A stretch of 64,000 bases of DNA from Sphingomonas faeni (GCF_030817315.1 NZ_JAUSZF010000001.1:2685001-2749000), one strand, 5' to 3'; counted from the first letter of the stretch, positions 1 to 9,135 are shown. Program-made: numbers and translations. The notes: generated by a model from the letters alone, not told the origin.

Positions 1-145
1 GGCCGCCATCGAGTACCGGCGCCGCACCGATCCGCTTCTCCGTGAGCAACGCGACTGCGTCCGCCACGGTGGAATCGGGGGTCAGCGCCTGTATGTCGCC
101 CTTGTCCTTCAGGGCCTTGTCTTTCAGGATCGCCGCGATCGTCAT
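1..145 (-). CDS. CBS-domain protein, N-terminal fragment
   Basis: Only the first 48 residues are in the window; the gene runs off the left edge. The frame opens with MTIAAILKDKAL and continues through a segment (DSTVADAVALL, then EKRIGAAPVLDG) typical of the first half of a CBS domain, the adenosine-nucleotide-sensing module found in pairs in small regulatory proteins. In alphaproteobacteria such short stand-alone CBS-pair proteins are common, but partners and ligand cannot be inferred here. It is divergent from the small membrane protein that starts at 193, so the 47 bp between them must hold both start regions. Family call is good; function is open. Confidence 0.7.
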   Translation of the reverse strand, partial: MTIAAILKDKALKDKGDIQALTPDSTVADAVALLTEKRIGAAPVLDGG

Positions 146-192
146 CTTCGCCTCTCCTCAACTGCGTCTGTTGCGCGTGGCTTGAGGAAACC

Positions 193-507
193 ATGTTTGC
201 GCGGCAATGTGAAGCGATGACCGATCGACCGCCTGAACCGCCCGTCGGGCTGGACGACCCGCACTATGCCGCGTTCGCCTGGGCACGGTTTCGTGAGATC
301 ATGGCATGGATGATCCTGGCTGCGGCCATATGCGTCGCCGCGGTGATTGCGACGATGGCGTATGTGCAAGGGCCGCTGCACCTCGTGACGATGCTTGCGA
401 TAATCGGCGGAGTCGGCGGATCCGTGATGCTCGCGGGACTGTTGATGGGCCTCGCCTTCCTCAGTTCGGGAAGCGGGCATGACGAGAATGTGACCCGGAT
501 CGATTGA
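193..507 (+). CDS. small two-helix membrane protein, unknown function
   Basis: A 104-residue protein I do not recognise. After a polar, proline-rich N-terminus (about residues 1-35) there are two hydrophobic segments, about residues 39-58 (ILAAAICVAAVIATMAYV) and 65-90 (MLAIIGGVGGSVMLAGLLMG), then a short polar tail. I chose the ATG at 193 because GAGGAAA lies 5-8 bases upstream; an internal ATG at 217 (MTDRPPEPP) is the alternative. It is divergent from the CBS-domain gene and convergent with the DUF4167 gene. The frame is credible from base composition and the ribosome site, but no function can be given. Confidence 0.6.
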   Translation: MFARQCEAMTDRPPEPPVGLDDPHYAAFAWARFREIMAWMILAAAICVAAVIATMAYVQGPLHLVTMLAIIGGVGGSVMLAGLLMGLAFLSSGSGHDENVTRID

Positions 508-537
508 GCGGATCGGGAAAGCAGGACTCTGGTTACC

Positions 538-615
538 GTTCTCCCGCGGACGCGGGACCTAAGGCAGACCAGGAACACCTCACCTGGCCTTGGGCCCCCG
601 CCTTCGCGAGAAACG
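538..615. repeat. palindromic intergenic element, family C copy 1
   Basis: An imperfect inverted repeat with ends reading ttctcccgcggacgcggga and, in inverse, cccccgccttcgcgagaaa. It belongs to the family with arms of the type 'ttctcccgcgaa(g/c)gcggga' found again at 10679, 25481, 30835, 41341 and 42399. It fills the space between two convergent genes. No coding capacity. Confidence 0.6.
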
Positions 616-635
616 GAATTTGGTGCACCGAGCCG

Positions 636-676
636 CAAAAAAAGCCGGCACCGCGTGATGCGATACCGGCTTTTCC
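636..676 (-). terminator. intrinsic terminator of the DUF4167 gene
   Basis: Read on the minus strand, AAAAGCCGG and CCGGCTTTTTTT form a stem around a loop of about 17 bases, with a T-run on the 3' side. It lies 40 bases beyond the stop of the DUF4167 gene, in the right orientation to end its transcript. Confidence 0.65.
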
Positions 677-716
677 GTTTCACCTGATGATCCCGAAGCA
701 GTTCGGACTGATCGGA

Positions 717-1967
717 TCAGCCTGCCTGGACTTCGTCCGGCACCGCGCGAACGCGACGGCGGCGGGGCTTTTCCTCAGGCGTGGCGTCCGAAGCGGCGGC
801 ATCAGCCGCGGGTGCCGGTGCCGGAGCAGGCGCGACCGCCGAAATGCCGAGCGATGGCGGCAGACGATCTGCGTCGAACGCGGTTGGTGCGCCCTCGTCC
901 TGCGCAACAGGTGCGTCGAGGCTGCGATCGCGGCGCGGGCGGCCGCGACGACGGGGCTGCTCCTCGGTTGCGGCAACGGGCGCCGTGGCCTCGGAGGTTT
1001 CGCCCGGCTGGACAACCTGATCATTGGTCGGCTGGGCAGTCTCGGTCGCGGAACGCAGCGTGTCGGCTTCCGAATCCTGGTTGGCGTTGGCCACCGGCGC
1101 GCTCACGCGGGGCGTACGACGGATAGTCTCACGCTGCGGCGCATCGCGGTAGTCGCTGCGGGGCTCGCGAACCTGCTCCTCGCGCCCGTTCTCGCGGGGC
1201 TGGGTCTCACGCGACTGTGCCTCACGAGCCTGGGCCTCACGAGCCTGTCCCTGCTCCTCGCCGCTGCGGTCGTCGCGGGGCTGGGTATCGCGTGGCTGGG
1301 CATCGCGGGGAGCGTTGCGCTGATTGCGCTGGCCGTCGCCACGGACGCGGTCTTCGCGCTGGCCGTCGTTACGCGGCTGAGCCTCGTTCCGGGGGCCGTC
1401 GTTACGCTGGCCTTCGTAGCGGTTGTTCTCGTACCGCGGGCGCTCTTCGCGCTGGGGACGATCGTCGCGCTGCGGACGATCTTCACGGCTCTGGCGGGGT
1501 GCATTCTGGTACTGGCCGTTCTGCTGGCCACCATTCTGCTCGCCACGCGGCTGCTCGGGCGCACCCTGCTGCTCGCCCGAACGGATCGGTTCGCCCTCGT
1601 CGCCGTAATCGTCGTCGCCGTCGAGATCGAACGGCTGCTGGCGGCGTGGCTGCTGCTGGGCCTGCGGCTGGCTCTCTTCGAAGCGCGCGCGGGTTTCGCT
1701 CAGGACGCGGAAATAATGGTCCGCGAACTGGAGGTAATATTCGATGTTGACGCGGTCGCCCTGCATCTGTGCGTCGCGCGCGAGGTTCTTGTACTTCTCG
1801 TACAGCTGGCTCGCGTTGCCGCGCGCGCGGCTGTCGATGCGGTTGCCGGTATCGCGACCACCCTGGCCACCGCCGCCACCTTGGCGTTGACCGCCACCGC
1901 TACCGCCGCCGCCATTATTATTGTTGCCACGACCGCGACGGCGGCCGGCTTGCCGGTTGTTGATCAA
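717..1967 (-). CDS. DUF4167 domain protein, disordered RNA-binding-like
   Basis: A 416-residue protein. Right after the start come a basic, Asn/Gly-rich patch (INNRQAGRRRGRGNNNN) and a helical block at about residues 40-100 (ARGNASQLYEKYKNLARDAQ, then a YLQFADHYFR segment). Together these are the DUF4167 signature, found next to prmC/prfA in alphaproteobacteria. The rest is a long low-complexity Arg/Gln/Asp/Glu-rich region ending in an Ala/Pro-rich, basic tail, so most of the chain is expected to be disordered. Its composition suggests nucleic-acid binding, but that is inference. I chose the TTG at 1967 because the family starts at this motif and GAGGA lies 7 bases upstream; the frame stays open to 2102. 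The intrinsic terminator at 636-676 ends it. Confidence 0.85.
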   Translation of the reverse strand: MINNRQAGRRRGRGNNNNGGGGSGGGQRQGGGGGQGGRDTGNRIDSRARGNASQLYEKYKNLARDAQMQGDRVNIEYYLQFADHYFRVLSETRARFEESQPQAQQQPRRQQPFDLDGDDDYGDEGEPIRSGEQQGAPEQPRGEQNGGQQNGQYQNAPRQSREDRPQRDDRPQREERPRYENNRYEGQRNDGPRNEAQPRNDGQREDRVRGDGQRNQRNAPRDAQPRDTQPRDDRSGEEQGQAREAQAREAQSRETQPRENGREEQVREPRSDYRDAPQRETIRRTPRVSAPVANANQDSEADTLRSATETAQPTNDQVVQPGETSEATAPVAATEEQPRRRGRPRRDRSLDAPVAQDEGAPTAFDADRLPPSLGISAVAPAPAPAPAADAAASDATPEEKPRRRRVRAVPDEVQAG

Positions 1968-2225
1968 GCTTGTGTCCTCAGTCGTCGAACCAAAATCTGG
2001 TCGTGCTCCGAAATGCGGTGCAAACCCCCCGCCGCGCACCGACGATCTATACGAGATCGGTGCGTCGAACTTGCCAGGGCCGCCGGACTGCAGCGACCTC
2101 AAAGCGAAGGATGCGGGTCAACGCTCAAAACCGACCATCATGTCGAGATTGCGTGCCCCTGCCCGCGTGATAGCGTCCGCAAGGGACCTACTACAAGCGA
2201 AATGTGAGGTTTAGCGCCATATTGT

Positions 2226-2969
2226 TCAAGTCGCGGGCCCCCGGGTTGCTAGTAACGCGCGCGCGTTGCCGCCATAGTCTTGGTGGAGCGCGAGGTGCAG
2301 ACCTTGCGCTTCGAGCAGCGCCGTGACGGCGGGAGCCTGCGTCGAGCCGATCTCGATCACCGCCGCGCCGCCGGAGCCGATCAAGGCGGGGAGTTGCTCG
2401 GCTAGGATGCGGTAGTCGTCTAGTCCGTCGCTGCCGGCGAAGAGCGCGGCGTGGGGTTCGTGGTTCTGGACTTCGGGCGGGAGTTGCTCGTCGGTGGCGA
2501 TGTAGGGCGGGTTGGCGAGGATCAGGTCGAATTGGCCGACGATCGCGCTGGCCCAGCTTCCATGGATGAAGTGGGCGCGGTCGGCCATCCCGAGTGTGAT
2601 GGCGTTAGCGCGAGCGTAGTCGAGCGCCTGGGAGGAATAGTCGATGCCGAGGCCTTGCGCGGGCCACTCGTCGAGGGCTGCGAGGAGCAGCGTGCCGGGG
2701 CCTGTGCCGAGGTCGAGCACGGTTGCGGGAGCGCGTCCGGCGAAATGCGCTTGCGCGGCGATGAGGAGCGTTTCGCTGTCGGCACGGGGGACGAGCGCGC
2801 CGGGACCGACGGCGAGGTCGATCGACCAGAAGCCGCGGGTGCCGGTGATGTAGGCGATCGGCTCGTGGCGGAGGCGGCGTTCGACGAGCGCGGCGAAGGT
2901 GGCGGGGACTCTGTAGCGGGTCGGGTCGAGGAGGATCGCGTTGCGGTCGATGCCGAGTGCGTGCGCCAT
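2226..2969 (-). CDS. prmC: PrmC, release-factor glutamine methyltransferase (5' end frameshifted)
   Basis: PrmC methylates the Gln of the GGQ motif in RF1/RF2 using S-adenosylmethionine. Seen here: the SAM motif (VLDLGTGPGTLLLA), the catalytic NPPY motif (LANPPYIAT) and the C-terminal methyltransferase fold. The open frame starts only at MAHALGID, about 30-40 residues short of the family. The missing part (AAAIATAAAQFAFSAH) is present just upstream but one frame away. Removing one base from the run of six G at 2990-2995 would read ...FSAHPRLDAELLMAHALG, a normal PrmC N-terminus. Upstream of that, the frame runs into a palindromic repeat (3046-3198), and no native start is visible. It is downstream of prfA, its substrate's gene. 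Either the gene is damaged or this is a homopolymer sequencing error. Confidence 0.85.
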   Translation of the reverse strand: MAHALGIDRNAILLDPTRYRVPATFAALVERRLRHEPIAYITGTRGFWSIDLAVGPGALVPRADSETLLIAAQAHFAGRAPATVLDLGTGPGTLLLAALDEWPAQGLGIDYSSQALDYARANAITLGMADRAHFIHGSWASAIVGQFDLILANPPYIATDEQLPPEVQNHEPHAALFAGSDGLDDYRILAEQLPALIGSGGAAVIEIGSTQAPAVTALLEAQGLHLALHQDYGGNARALLATRGPAT

Positions 2970-3045
2970 GAGGAGTTCCGCGTCGAGGCGGGGGGTGGGC
3001 GGAGAACGCGAACTGCGCGGCGGCGGTGGCGATCGCTGCAGCTAC

Positions 3046-3198
3046 CCCCCCGCCCGCTTGCGGGAGGGGGTTGGGGGGTGGGCACGCGCTCACCTTGGAC
3101 GCACCATTGGCGATTGGTCGAAAGACCAGAGCGACCCGTTCGTGTGGAACGAGCCGCGAGCCCACCCCCCGGCCCCCTCCCGCTTGCGGGAGGGGGGG
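3046..3198. repeat. palindromic element between prfA and prmC, family D copy 1
   Basis: Two inverted arms, each containing cctcccgc(a/t)(a/t)gcgggagg and a run of the type ggggggtgggc / gcccaccccccgg, enclose a central segment of about 75 bp. The whole space between the prfA stop and the prmC N-terminal codons is this element. A GTG at 3093, in frame with the displaced prmC N-terminus, lies inside it. Related arms occur at 23222, 44805 and 57980. Confidence 0.75.
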
Positions 3199-3210
3199 AA
3201 GTAGGCGGGC

Positions 3211-4284
3211 TCAGCCATCCAGCTGCGCCAGGCGGTCTGCCTCGTCCTGTGCGACCAGCGCGCCGATCAGTTCGTCCATCTCGCCCGCGACGATCTCCGG
3301 CAGGCGGTGAAGAGTCAGGTTGATGCGGTGATCGGTCACGCGGCCTTGCGGGAAGTTGTACGTGCGAATCCGCTCCGAGCGGTCACCCGAACCGACCATC
3401 GACTTCCGCGCACCCGCCCGCTCGGCATGCAGCCGGTCGCGCTCGGCCTCGTAAAGGCGCGTCCTGAGTACGCGCAGGGCCTTGGCCTTGTTCTTGTGCT
3501 GCGATTTCTCGTCCTGCTGGATCACCGTCAGGCCGGTCGGGATGTGGACGATCCGCACCGCGCTGTCGGTGGTGTTGACCGACTGGCCGCCCGGCCCCGA
3601 CGAGCGATAGACGTCGATGCGCAGGTCCTTGTCGTCGATCTTGACGTCGACCTCCTCCGCCTCGGGCAGCACCGCGACGGTCGCGGCCGACGTGTGGATG
3701 CGGCCGCCCGCCTCGGTGGTCGGGACACGCTGGACGCGGTGGACGCCGCTTTCGAACTTGAGTTTCGCGAACACGCCCTGGCCGGTGACGCTGGCGACGA
3801 CTTCCTTGAAGCCGCCAGCGTCGGACGACGAGCCCGAGATCATCTCGACCCGCCAGCCCTGCGATTCGGCATAGCGCTGGTACATGCGGAACAGGTCGCC
3901 CGCGAACAGCGCCGCCTCGTCGCCGCCGGTGCCGGCGCGGATCTCGAGCATCGCCGCGCGTTCGTCGGCCGCATCGCGCGGCAACAGCGCGAGCGCGAGC
4001 TTGCGGTCCGCGGTTTCGAGCAGCGTGCGATTCTCGTGCAACTCCTCGGACGCCATCGCGCGCAGTTCGTCATCGGCATCGTCGGCCATGAACGCGAGAC
4101 TCTCCGCCTCCTGCCGCAACCGGCGCACTTCGGTGGCGGCCTGCGCGACGGGTTCGAGCTCGGCATATTCCTTCGACACCGCGACGAAGCGGTCGGAGGG
4201 GAGGTCGCCGGTCGACATAAGCGCCTGCAACTCGTCACGCCGCGCCTCGATCGCGCGGATGCGGTCGGGGGAGATCTGGGTCAT
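3211..4284 (-). CDS. prfA: peptide chain release factor 1
   Basis: RF1 reads UAA and UAG stop codons in the ribosome and triggers peptidyl-tRNA hydrolysis. The 357-residue protein has the catalytic GGQ (residues 232-234, in [17 protein letters not shown]), the conserved downstream stretch [20 protein letters not shown], and the domain order and length of the family. I chose the ATG at 4284 ([13 protein letters not shown]), whose ATG overlaps the hisS stop codon by ATGA; the frame stays open 11 codons further but has no better start. Translational coupling with hisS is likely. The substrate Gln234 is what PrmC, next downstream, modifies. Confidence 0.97.
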   Translation of the reverse strand: MTQISPDRIRAIEARRDELQALMSTGDLPSDRFVAVSKEYAELEPVAQAATEVRRLRQEAESLAFMADDADDELRAMASEELHENRTLLETADRKLALALLPRDAADERAAMLEIRAGTGGDEAALFAGDLFRMYQRYAESQGWRVEMISGSSSDAGGFKEVVASVTGQGVFAKLKFESGVHRVQRVPTTEAGGRIHTSAATVAVLPEAEEVDVKIDDKDLRIDVYRSSGPGGQSVNTTDSAVRIVHIPTGLTVIQQDEKSQHKNKAKALRVLRTRLYEAERDRLHAERAGARKSMVGSGDRSERIRTYNFPQGRVTDHRINLTLHRLPEIVAGEMDELIGALVAQDEADRLAQLDG

Positions 4285-5579
4285 GGATTGTTCCAACCCG
4301 CGCTTCCCATCGACCAACCAAAGCGGTCACCGAGAACGTCACGCACTTTGTTCACTAGCTCGTCTTGTTCAGCATTGGACAACGATGAGTTGTAAAAACT
4401 CATTTCCAGAGCAGAACCTGGACCGTCCGGATCGCCGACAAAAAGCTTGCTGACGGCAGCCTCCTTATTCGCGATCTCGCCCCGCCGCTTGAGATTACCT
4501 TTGAACGCCATTGAGCAAGAAAAGCCCGCACTACGAAGAAGTGTAACGGCCTCCAGCGCCCGTGAATTCCAGTCGGCACTTTTGGGAATAACTGCCACGA
4601 GTGGACGTTCAACCGCCGGTTCTTCCAGCAACATAGCCAGCCGCTCGACACCCGCGGCCCAGCCCACGCCCGCCGTCTCCGGCCCGCCTAGCGACCCGAT
4701 CAGCCCGTCATACCGACCACCAGCCAGCACGGTCCCCTGCGCGCCCAGCTTGTCGGTCACGAACTCAAACGCGGTGTGGCGGTAGTAGTCGAGGCCGCGG
4801 ACCAACCGCGCGTTGCGCTCCCAAGCGACCCCCGCCGCATCGAGACCGGCGGTCACCGCCTCGAAGAACGCGCGTGCCTCGTCCGTCAGATATGCGTCGA
4901 TATCCGGCGCGCTGTCGGCGATCGGGCGGTCGCGCGGGTCCTTCGAATCCAGGATCCGCATCGGGTTCTTTTCGAGCCGGGTCAGGCTGTCTTCCGACAA
5001 CTCACCGCGATGCGCTTCGAAATGCGCGACCAGCGCCTCGCGCCAGGCGTCGCGCGTCGCCGCGTCGCCGAGCGTATTGAGCTGCAACGTCACGCCCTCG
5101 GAAACCCCAAGTTCGCGCAGCAACTGGTCCGCCAGCACGAGCAACTCGACGTCCGCCGCCGGCTCGGCCGCGCCGATCACCTCGGCGTCGATCTGGTGGA
5201 ACTGGCGGAAGCGTCCCTTTTGCGGGCGTTCGTAGCGGAATACGGGGCCGCTGGTGGTGAGCTTCAACGGTGAGAACTGCTGCCAGCCTTCGGTCAGATA
5301 GGCGCGGGCGATGCCGGCGGTGAACTCGGGGCGGAGCGTGAGCGAATCCCCGCCGCGGTCCTCGAACGTGTACATTTCCTTCGACACGACATCGGTCGTC
5401 TCGCCGAGCGAGCGCGCGAACACGGCCGTGGATTCGAACACCGGGATATCGATCCGCTGGAAGCAATACAGCGCGCGCACCCGTTCGAACGTCGACAGGA
5501 CGTGCGCGAACCGGCGCTGCTCGTCGCCGAAAATGTCCTGGGTGCCACGGATGCGGCGCGGGGTTTCTGTCTTGGCCAT
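4281..5579 (-). CDS. hisS: histidyl-tRNA synthetase with atypical low-GC 3' end
   Basis: Class II synthetase that charges tRNA-His. The 432-residue protein shows motif 2 ([16 protein letters not shown]), the histidine-specific segment ([15 protein letters not shown]) and motif 3 ([14 protein letters not shown]), so the catalytic core is intact. The C-terminal anticodon-binding domain, from about residue 320, is unusual: it still has a [20 protein letters not shown]-like core but diverges around it and ends ...[12 protein letters not shown]. The DNA of this part (about 4290-4620) is roughly 54% GC by hand count against about 70% just upstream, suggesting a recombined segment. The start [15 protein letters not shown] is the family's usual one. 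It is first in an operon with prfA and prmC, divergent from the DUF1345 gene. Confidence 0.95.
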   Translation of the reverse strand: MAKTETPRRIRGTQDIFGDEQRRFAHVLSTFERVRALYCFQRIDIPVFESTAVFARSLGETTDVVSKEMYTFEDRGGDSLTLRPEFTAGIARAYLTEGWQQFSPLKLTTSGPVFRYERPQKGRFRQFHQIDAEVIGAAEPAADVELLVLADQLLRELGVSEGVTLQLNTLGDAATRDAWREALVAHFEAHRGELSEDSLTRLEKNPMRILDSKDPRDRPIADSAPDIDAYLTDEARAFFEAVTAGLDAAGVAWERNARLVRGLDYYRHTAFEFVTDKLGAQGTVLAGGRYDGLIGSLGGPETAGVGWAAGVERLAMLLEEPAVERPLVAVIPKSADWNSRALEAVTLLRSAGFSCSMAFKGNLKRRGEIANKEAAVSKLFVGDPDGPGSALEMSFYNSSLSNAEQDELVNKVRDVLGDRFGWSMGSAGWNNP

Positions 5580-5628
5580 GATGCGCGCGTATCTAGGCGA
5601 CGTCCCCGCTAAGCGCTAGCGCTGTAGC

Positions 5629-6279
5629 ATGACCAGCAAAGCCAGATATTGGGGTCTCGGCCAGCGCGTGGCCCCGCCGCGCTTCGTCCTGTTCGTGCTG
5701 GTCTTCGCGATCGGGCTGGTCGCGATGATCCCGCGCTTCGGGCTCGGCCGGGGCACGATGGCGGCGTTCGACGTCGGGGCGGTCGTGTTCCTGATCGCGG
5801 TCTCGACGCTGTTCCGCAACGCCGGCGCCGAGCGGATGCGCCGAACGGCGGTGGAGAACGACGCCAACCGCGCGGTGCTGCTCGGGTTCAGCGGGACGAT
5901 CATGCTGGTCATCCTGGTCGCGGTGGCGAAGGAACTGCAGGGCAAGAACGACGCGGTCGGAATCGCGCTGACGATCACGACGCTGGCGCTCGCGTGGCTG
6001 TTCTCGAACATGATCTACACGCTCCACTATGCGCATCTCTATTATGTCGACGATCCGGACGGGAAGGACGCCAAGGGCCTCGACTTTCCGAGTTGCGACG
6101 AGCCCGATTACTGGGACTTCGCCTATTTCGCGTTCACGCTGGGGATGACGTTCCAGACGTCGGACGTTCAGATCACCTCGCGTCGGGTGCGGAAAGCGGC
6201 GCTCGGCCAGTGCATGGCAGCGTTCGTGTTCAACATCGGCGTGCTGGCGTTCACGATCAATGTGCTGGGGAGTGGTTGA
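5629..6279 (+). CDS. DUF1345 family membrane protein
   Basis: A 216-residue inner-membrane protein. Hydrophobic segments are visible at about residues 19-36, 45-62, 82-100, 111-130 and 193-213. Before the last one sits the characteristic DUF1345 stretch GMTFQTSDVQITSRRVRK. The function of the family is not established. It is divergent from hisS with 49 bp between the starts. The family call is by recognition of the C-terminal motif and the overall pattern of helices. Confidence 0.85.
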   Translation: MTSKARYWGLGQRVAPPRFVLFVLVFAIGLVAMIPRFGLGRGTMAAFDVGAVVFLIAVSTLFRNAGAERMRRTAVENDANRAVLLGFSGTIMLVILVAVAKELQGKNDAVGIALTITTLALAWLFSNMIYTLHYAHLYYVDDPDGKDAKGLDFPSCDEPDYWDFAYFAFTLGMTFQTSDVQITSRRVRKAALGQCMAAFVFNIGVLAFTINVLGSG

Positions 6280-6419
6280 GGGTCCGCCACCGTCAGGATG
6301 ACGGGAAGGGTTTGGTGACGCCGGAGGGGCCCCGAACCACGCCTCGGTAAAGGACTGGACGACTGCCCTTTATCGCGATTACACCTCGTGTCATCGTCTC
6401 TCAGCCGGAAGGCCCTTCC

Positions 6420-8333
6420 TTGATCCGCAAGCTCCTCGTCGCATCCCTGCTCGCGTCTGCCGTTCCTGCCATCGCGCAGGTCCCCGCCGGCAACACCGCG
6501 CCGCAGCCCGTCCCGTTCGTCGACACCATTCCCGACCCGGTCGACACGCCCTATCCGGGCACGCTCATCCTCGACGTCGATGCGACCGATACCGAGCGCG
6601 GCATCTTCCGCGTGAAGGAGACGATCCCGGTCGCCAAGGCAGGCCCGATGGCGCTGCTCTATCCGAAGTGGCTGCCAGGCGCGCATTCCCCGCGCGGCGA
6701 GATCGAGAAGCTCGCCGGCCTCGTGATCCGCGCGAACGGCAAGATCATTCCCTGGACGCGCGATCCGGTCGACGTGTTCGCATTCCACATCGACGTGCCC
6801 ACCGGTGTGAAGACCCTGGTGGCCGAGTTCCAGTTCATCTCCGCGACCAAGGGCGACCAGGGCCGCATCGTGATGACGCCGACGATGGTCAGCCTCCAGC
6901 CGAACCTCGTCAGCCTGTACCCGGCCGGCTATTTCACGCGCCAGATCCCGATCAAGATGACCGCCACCTATCCGGCGGGCTGGACCGCGGCGGGTGCGGT
7001 GCCGGCCAAGGTGTCGGGCTCGACCTACAGCTACGACACGACGAACTACGAGATCCTCGTCGATTCGCCGACGCTCGCGGGCAAATACGGGAAGGTCTGG
7101 CCGCTCAGCCCCCGCGTCGGCCTCAACGTGTTCGCGGACAGCCCCGATCAGCTTGCCGCCAAGCCGGAGCAGATCGACGCGCACAAGCGCCTCGTCGACC
7201 AAGCGGTGAAGACGTTCGGCGCGCAGCATTACGATCGCTACGAATTCCTGCTGTCGATCACCGACCAACTCGGCGGGATCGGCCTGGAGCATCATCGCAG
7301 TTCGGAAAACGGCGTTCGTCCGGGGTATTTCACCGAGTGGGAGACCGGTGCCGCCGGCCGCAACCTCCTCCCGCATGAGTTCACGCACAGCTGGGACGGC
7401 AAGTTCCGTCGTGGTGCCGACCTTTGGACGCCCGATTTCCGCACGCCGATGCGCGATTCGCTGCTGTGGGTGTACGAAGGCCAGACGCAGTTCTGGGGCT
7501 ATGTGCTCCAGGCGCGGTCGGGGCTGGTCAGCAAGCAGGACACGCTCGACGGCTATGCTTCGATCCTCGGCAACTACGATACCGCGCCGGGCCGCCAGTG
7601 GCGTCCGCTGATCGATACGACGAACGATCCCGTGATCTCGGCACGCAAGCCGAAGGGCTGGACCAGCTGGCAGCGGTCCGAGGATTACTACAACGAAGGC
7701 CTGATGGTCTGGATGGAGGTCGATGCGATGCTCCGCCAGAAGTCGAACGGCGCCAAGTCGATCGACGATTTCGCGCGCGCCTTCTTCGGCGTCCGCGACG
7801 GCGATTACGGCGAGCTGACCTACACCTTCGCCGACGTCGCCAAGACGCTCAACGGCATCGTCCCCTATGACTGGGCGACGTTCCTCAACACCCGCCTGAC
7901 CGAGACCGGCAAGCCCGCGCCGATCAACGGCTTCGCGATGAACGGCTACAAGCTGGTCTATGGCCCCGAGCAGAGCCCGTATCTTAAGCAGGCCGAGAAG
8001 ACCCGCGGCACCGACGTCAGCTATTCGTTGGGCATGGTGATCAACAAGGAGGGCGTCGTGACCTCGTCGATCTGGGATAGTCCGGCGTTCAAGGCTGGCC
8101 TCGACGTCGGCACCGAGATCGAAGCGGTCAACAACGAGGCGTATTCGTCCGACCGGATCAAGGCGGCGATCCTTGCGGCGAAGGGTACGAAGGTGCCGAT
8201 CCGCCTGACTGTAAAGAACAACGACCGATTCCGGGACATCTTGCTCGATTACCATGACGGCCCGCGCTATCCGCGGCTTCAGAAGGTGGGTACAGGTGAC
8301 GGCGGGCTGGACAAGCTGCTGATGCCGCGCTGA
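6420..8333 (+). CDS. M61 family metallopeptidase with PDZ domain
   Basis: A secreted or periplasmic aminopeptidase of the M61 (glycyl aminopeptidase) family, 637 residues. A Sec signal peptide (MIRKLLVASLLASAVPAIAQ) is followed by the N-terminal beta domain. The zinc site is HEFTH at residues 319-323, with the third ligand probably Glu353 in LLWVYEGQTQFWG. A PDZ domain lies near the C-terminus (SSIWDSPAFKAGLDVGTEIEAV). The start is a TTG at 6420 with GGAAGG seven bases upstream; no in-frame ATG would preserve the signal peptide. It stands alone, 76 bp before ppa. Confidence 0.92.
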   Translation: MIRKLLVASLLASAVPAIAQVPAGNTAPQPVPFVDTIPDPVDTPYPGTLILDVDATDTERGIFRVKETIPVAKAGPMALLYPKWLPGAHSPRGEIEKLAGLVIRANGKIIPWTRDPVDVFAFHIDVPTGVKTLVAEFQFISATKGDQGRIVMTPTMVSLQPNLVSLYPAGYFTRQIPIKMTATYPAGWTAAGAVPAKVSGSTYSYDTTNYEILVDSPTLAGKYGKVWPLSPRVGLNVFADSPDQLAAKPEQIDAHKRLVDQAVKTFGAQHYDRYEFLLSITDQLGGIGLEHHRSSENGVRPGYFTEWETGAAGRNLLPHEFTHSWDGKFRRGADLWTPDFRTPMRDSLLWVYEGQTQFWGYVLQARSGLVSKQDTLDGYASILGNYDTAPGRQWRPLIDTTNDPVISARKPKGWTSWQRSEDYYNEGLMVWMEVDAMLRQKSNGAKSIDDFARAFFGVRDGDYGELTYTFADVAKTLNGIVPYDWATFLNTRLTETGKPAPINGFAMNGYKLVYGPEQSPYLKQAEKTRGTDVSYSLGMVINKEGVVTSSIWDSPAFKAGLDVGTEIEAVNNEAYSSDRIKAAILAAKGTKVPIRLTVKNNDRFRDILLDYHDGPRYPRLQKVGTGDGGLDKLLMPR

Positions 8334-8409
8334 CCAGAGACTAATCCAACGTGGTGCCGGCCGCTCCCCAGAAGAGGAGCGCCGGCATCGCCATTTCGAA
8401 AGGACCGCC

Positions 8410-8988
8410 ATGCGTATCGATCTCATCCCGACCGGCAAGAACCCGCCCGAAGACCTGAACGTCATCATCGAAGTGCCGACCGGTGGCGAGCCCGTGAAGT
8501 ACGAGTTCGACAAGGCATCGGGCGCGCTGTTCGTCGATCGCATCCTGCACACGCCGATGCGGTACCCCGCGAACTATGGCTTCGTGCCGCACACGCTGAG
8601 CCCCGATGGCGATCCGCTCGATGCGCTCGTGATCGCGCGCTCGCCGTTCATCCCGGGCTGCGTCGTCCGCGCACGCCCGATCGCGGTGCTGAACCTGGAA
8701 GACGAAGCCGGCGGCGACGAGAAGCTCGTTTGCGTACCCGTCGATTCGGTGTTCCCGTATTACGCCAACATCGGCGAGCGCGGCGACATGCCGGAGATCG
8801 TGTTCGAGCAGATCGAGCACTTCTTCACGCACTACAAGGACCTGGAAAAGAAGAAGTGGGTCCGCGTCGGCAAGTGGGGCGATGCAGACGAAGCCAAGCG
8901 CGTGACGATCGAGGCGATCGAGCGCTACGAAGCCGAGAAGGCCAAGGGCGAAGAGCCGATGAACGCGGACGACATCGTCGGGCGCTGA
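8410..8988 (+). CDS. ppa: inorganic pyrophosphatase
   Basis: Soluble family I pyrophosphatase that hydrolyses PPi to two phosphates and pulls biosynthetic reactions forward. The 192-residue protein has the signature DGDPLDALV (from about residue 66) with the metal-binding aspartates, and typical family stretches (YEFDKASGALFVDR, RYPANYGFVPHT). The ATG at 8410 has AAAGGA eight bases upstream. Length and ends match the bacterial family, so the gene is intact. Confidence 0.97.
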   Translation: MRIDLIPTGKNPPEDLNVIIEVPTGGEPVKYEFDKASGALFVDRILHTPMRYPANYGFVPHTLSPDGDPLDALVIARSPFIPGCVVRARPIAVLNLEDEAGGDEKLVCVPVDSVFPYYANIGERGDMPEIVFEQIEHFFTHYKDLEKKKWVRVGKWGDADEAKRVTIEAIERYEAEKAKGEEPMNADDIVGR

Positions 8989-9036
8989 TCTGACGTCTTT
9001 CCGGTCTATTGCACCGGTCGCGTCGCAAATTTGCCG

Positions 9037-9135
9037 CCCCGGCGCAGGCCGGGTCCAAGTGGAAAGGTCGAAGTAACGGAGCGCTATCCTTCGTTACCTC
9101 TGGCTCCCAATTGGACCCCGGCCTGCGCCGGGGAG
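9037..9135. repeat. palindromic intergenic element, family A copy 1
   Basis: About 100 bp, with ends ccccggcgcaggccggg and the inverse ccggcctgcgccgggg, inner arms tccaagtggaaaggtcg / tcccaattgga, and a core containing 'agtaacggagcgc'. Four further copies with the same arms and core lie at 17931, 21958, 25342 and 41185. It sits between two convergent genes (ppa and the GNAT gene). Confidence 0.8.

Noticed and set aside
504-2207. Plus-strand frame of about 567 codons, hydrophobic in translation, opposite the DUF4167 gene
   Set aside because: The apparent membrane helices come from reading the reverse of Arg/Gln/Asp codons of the disordered DUF4167 protein. The real gene has a family motif, ribosome site and terminator on the other strand.
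3307-4395. Plus-strand open frame of about 362 codons opposite prfA
   Set aside because: Shadow frame with a biased Arg/His/Val/Leu composition. RF1 on the other strand is unmistakable.
6168-8552. A very long open frame (about 794 codons) on the minus strand opposite the M61 peptidase gene
   Set aside because: Antisense shadow of a GC-rich gene: no ribosome site, no recognisable domain, Arg/Asp/Val-rich shadow composition. The plus-strand protein has clear catalytic motifs.
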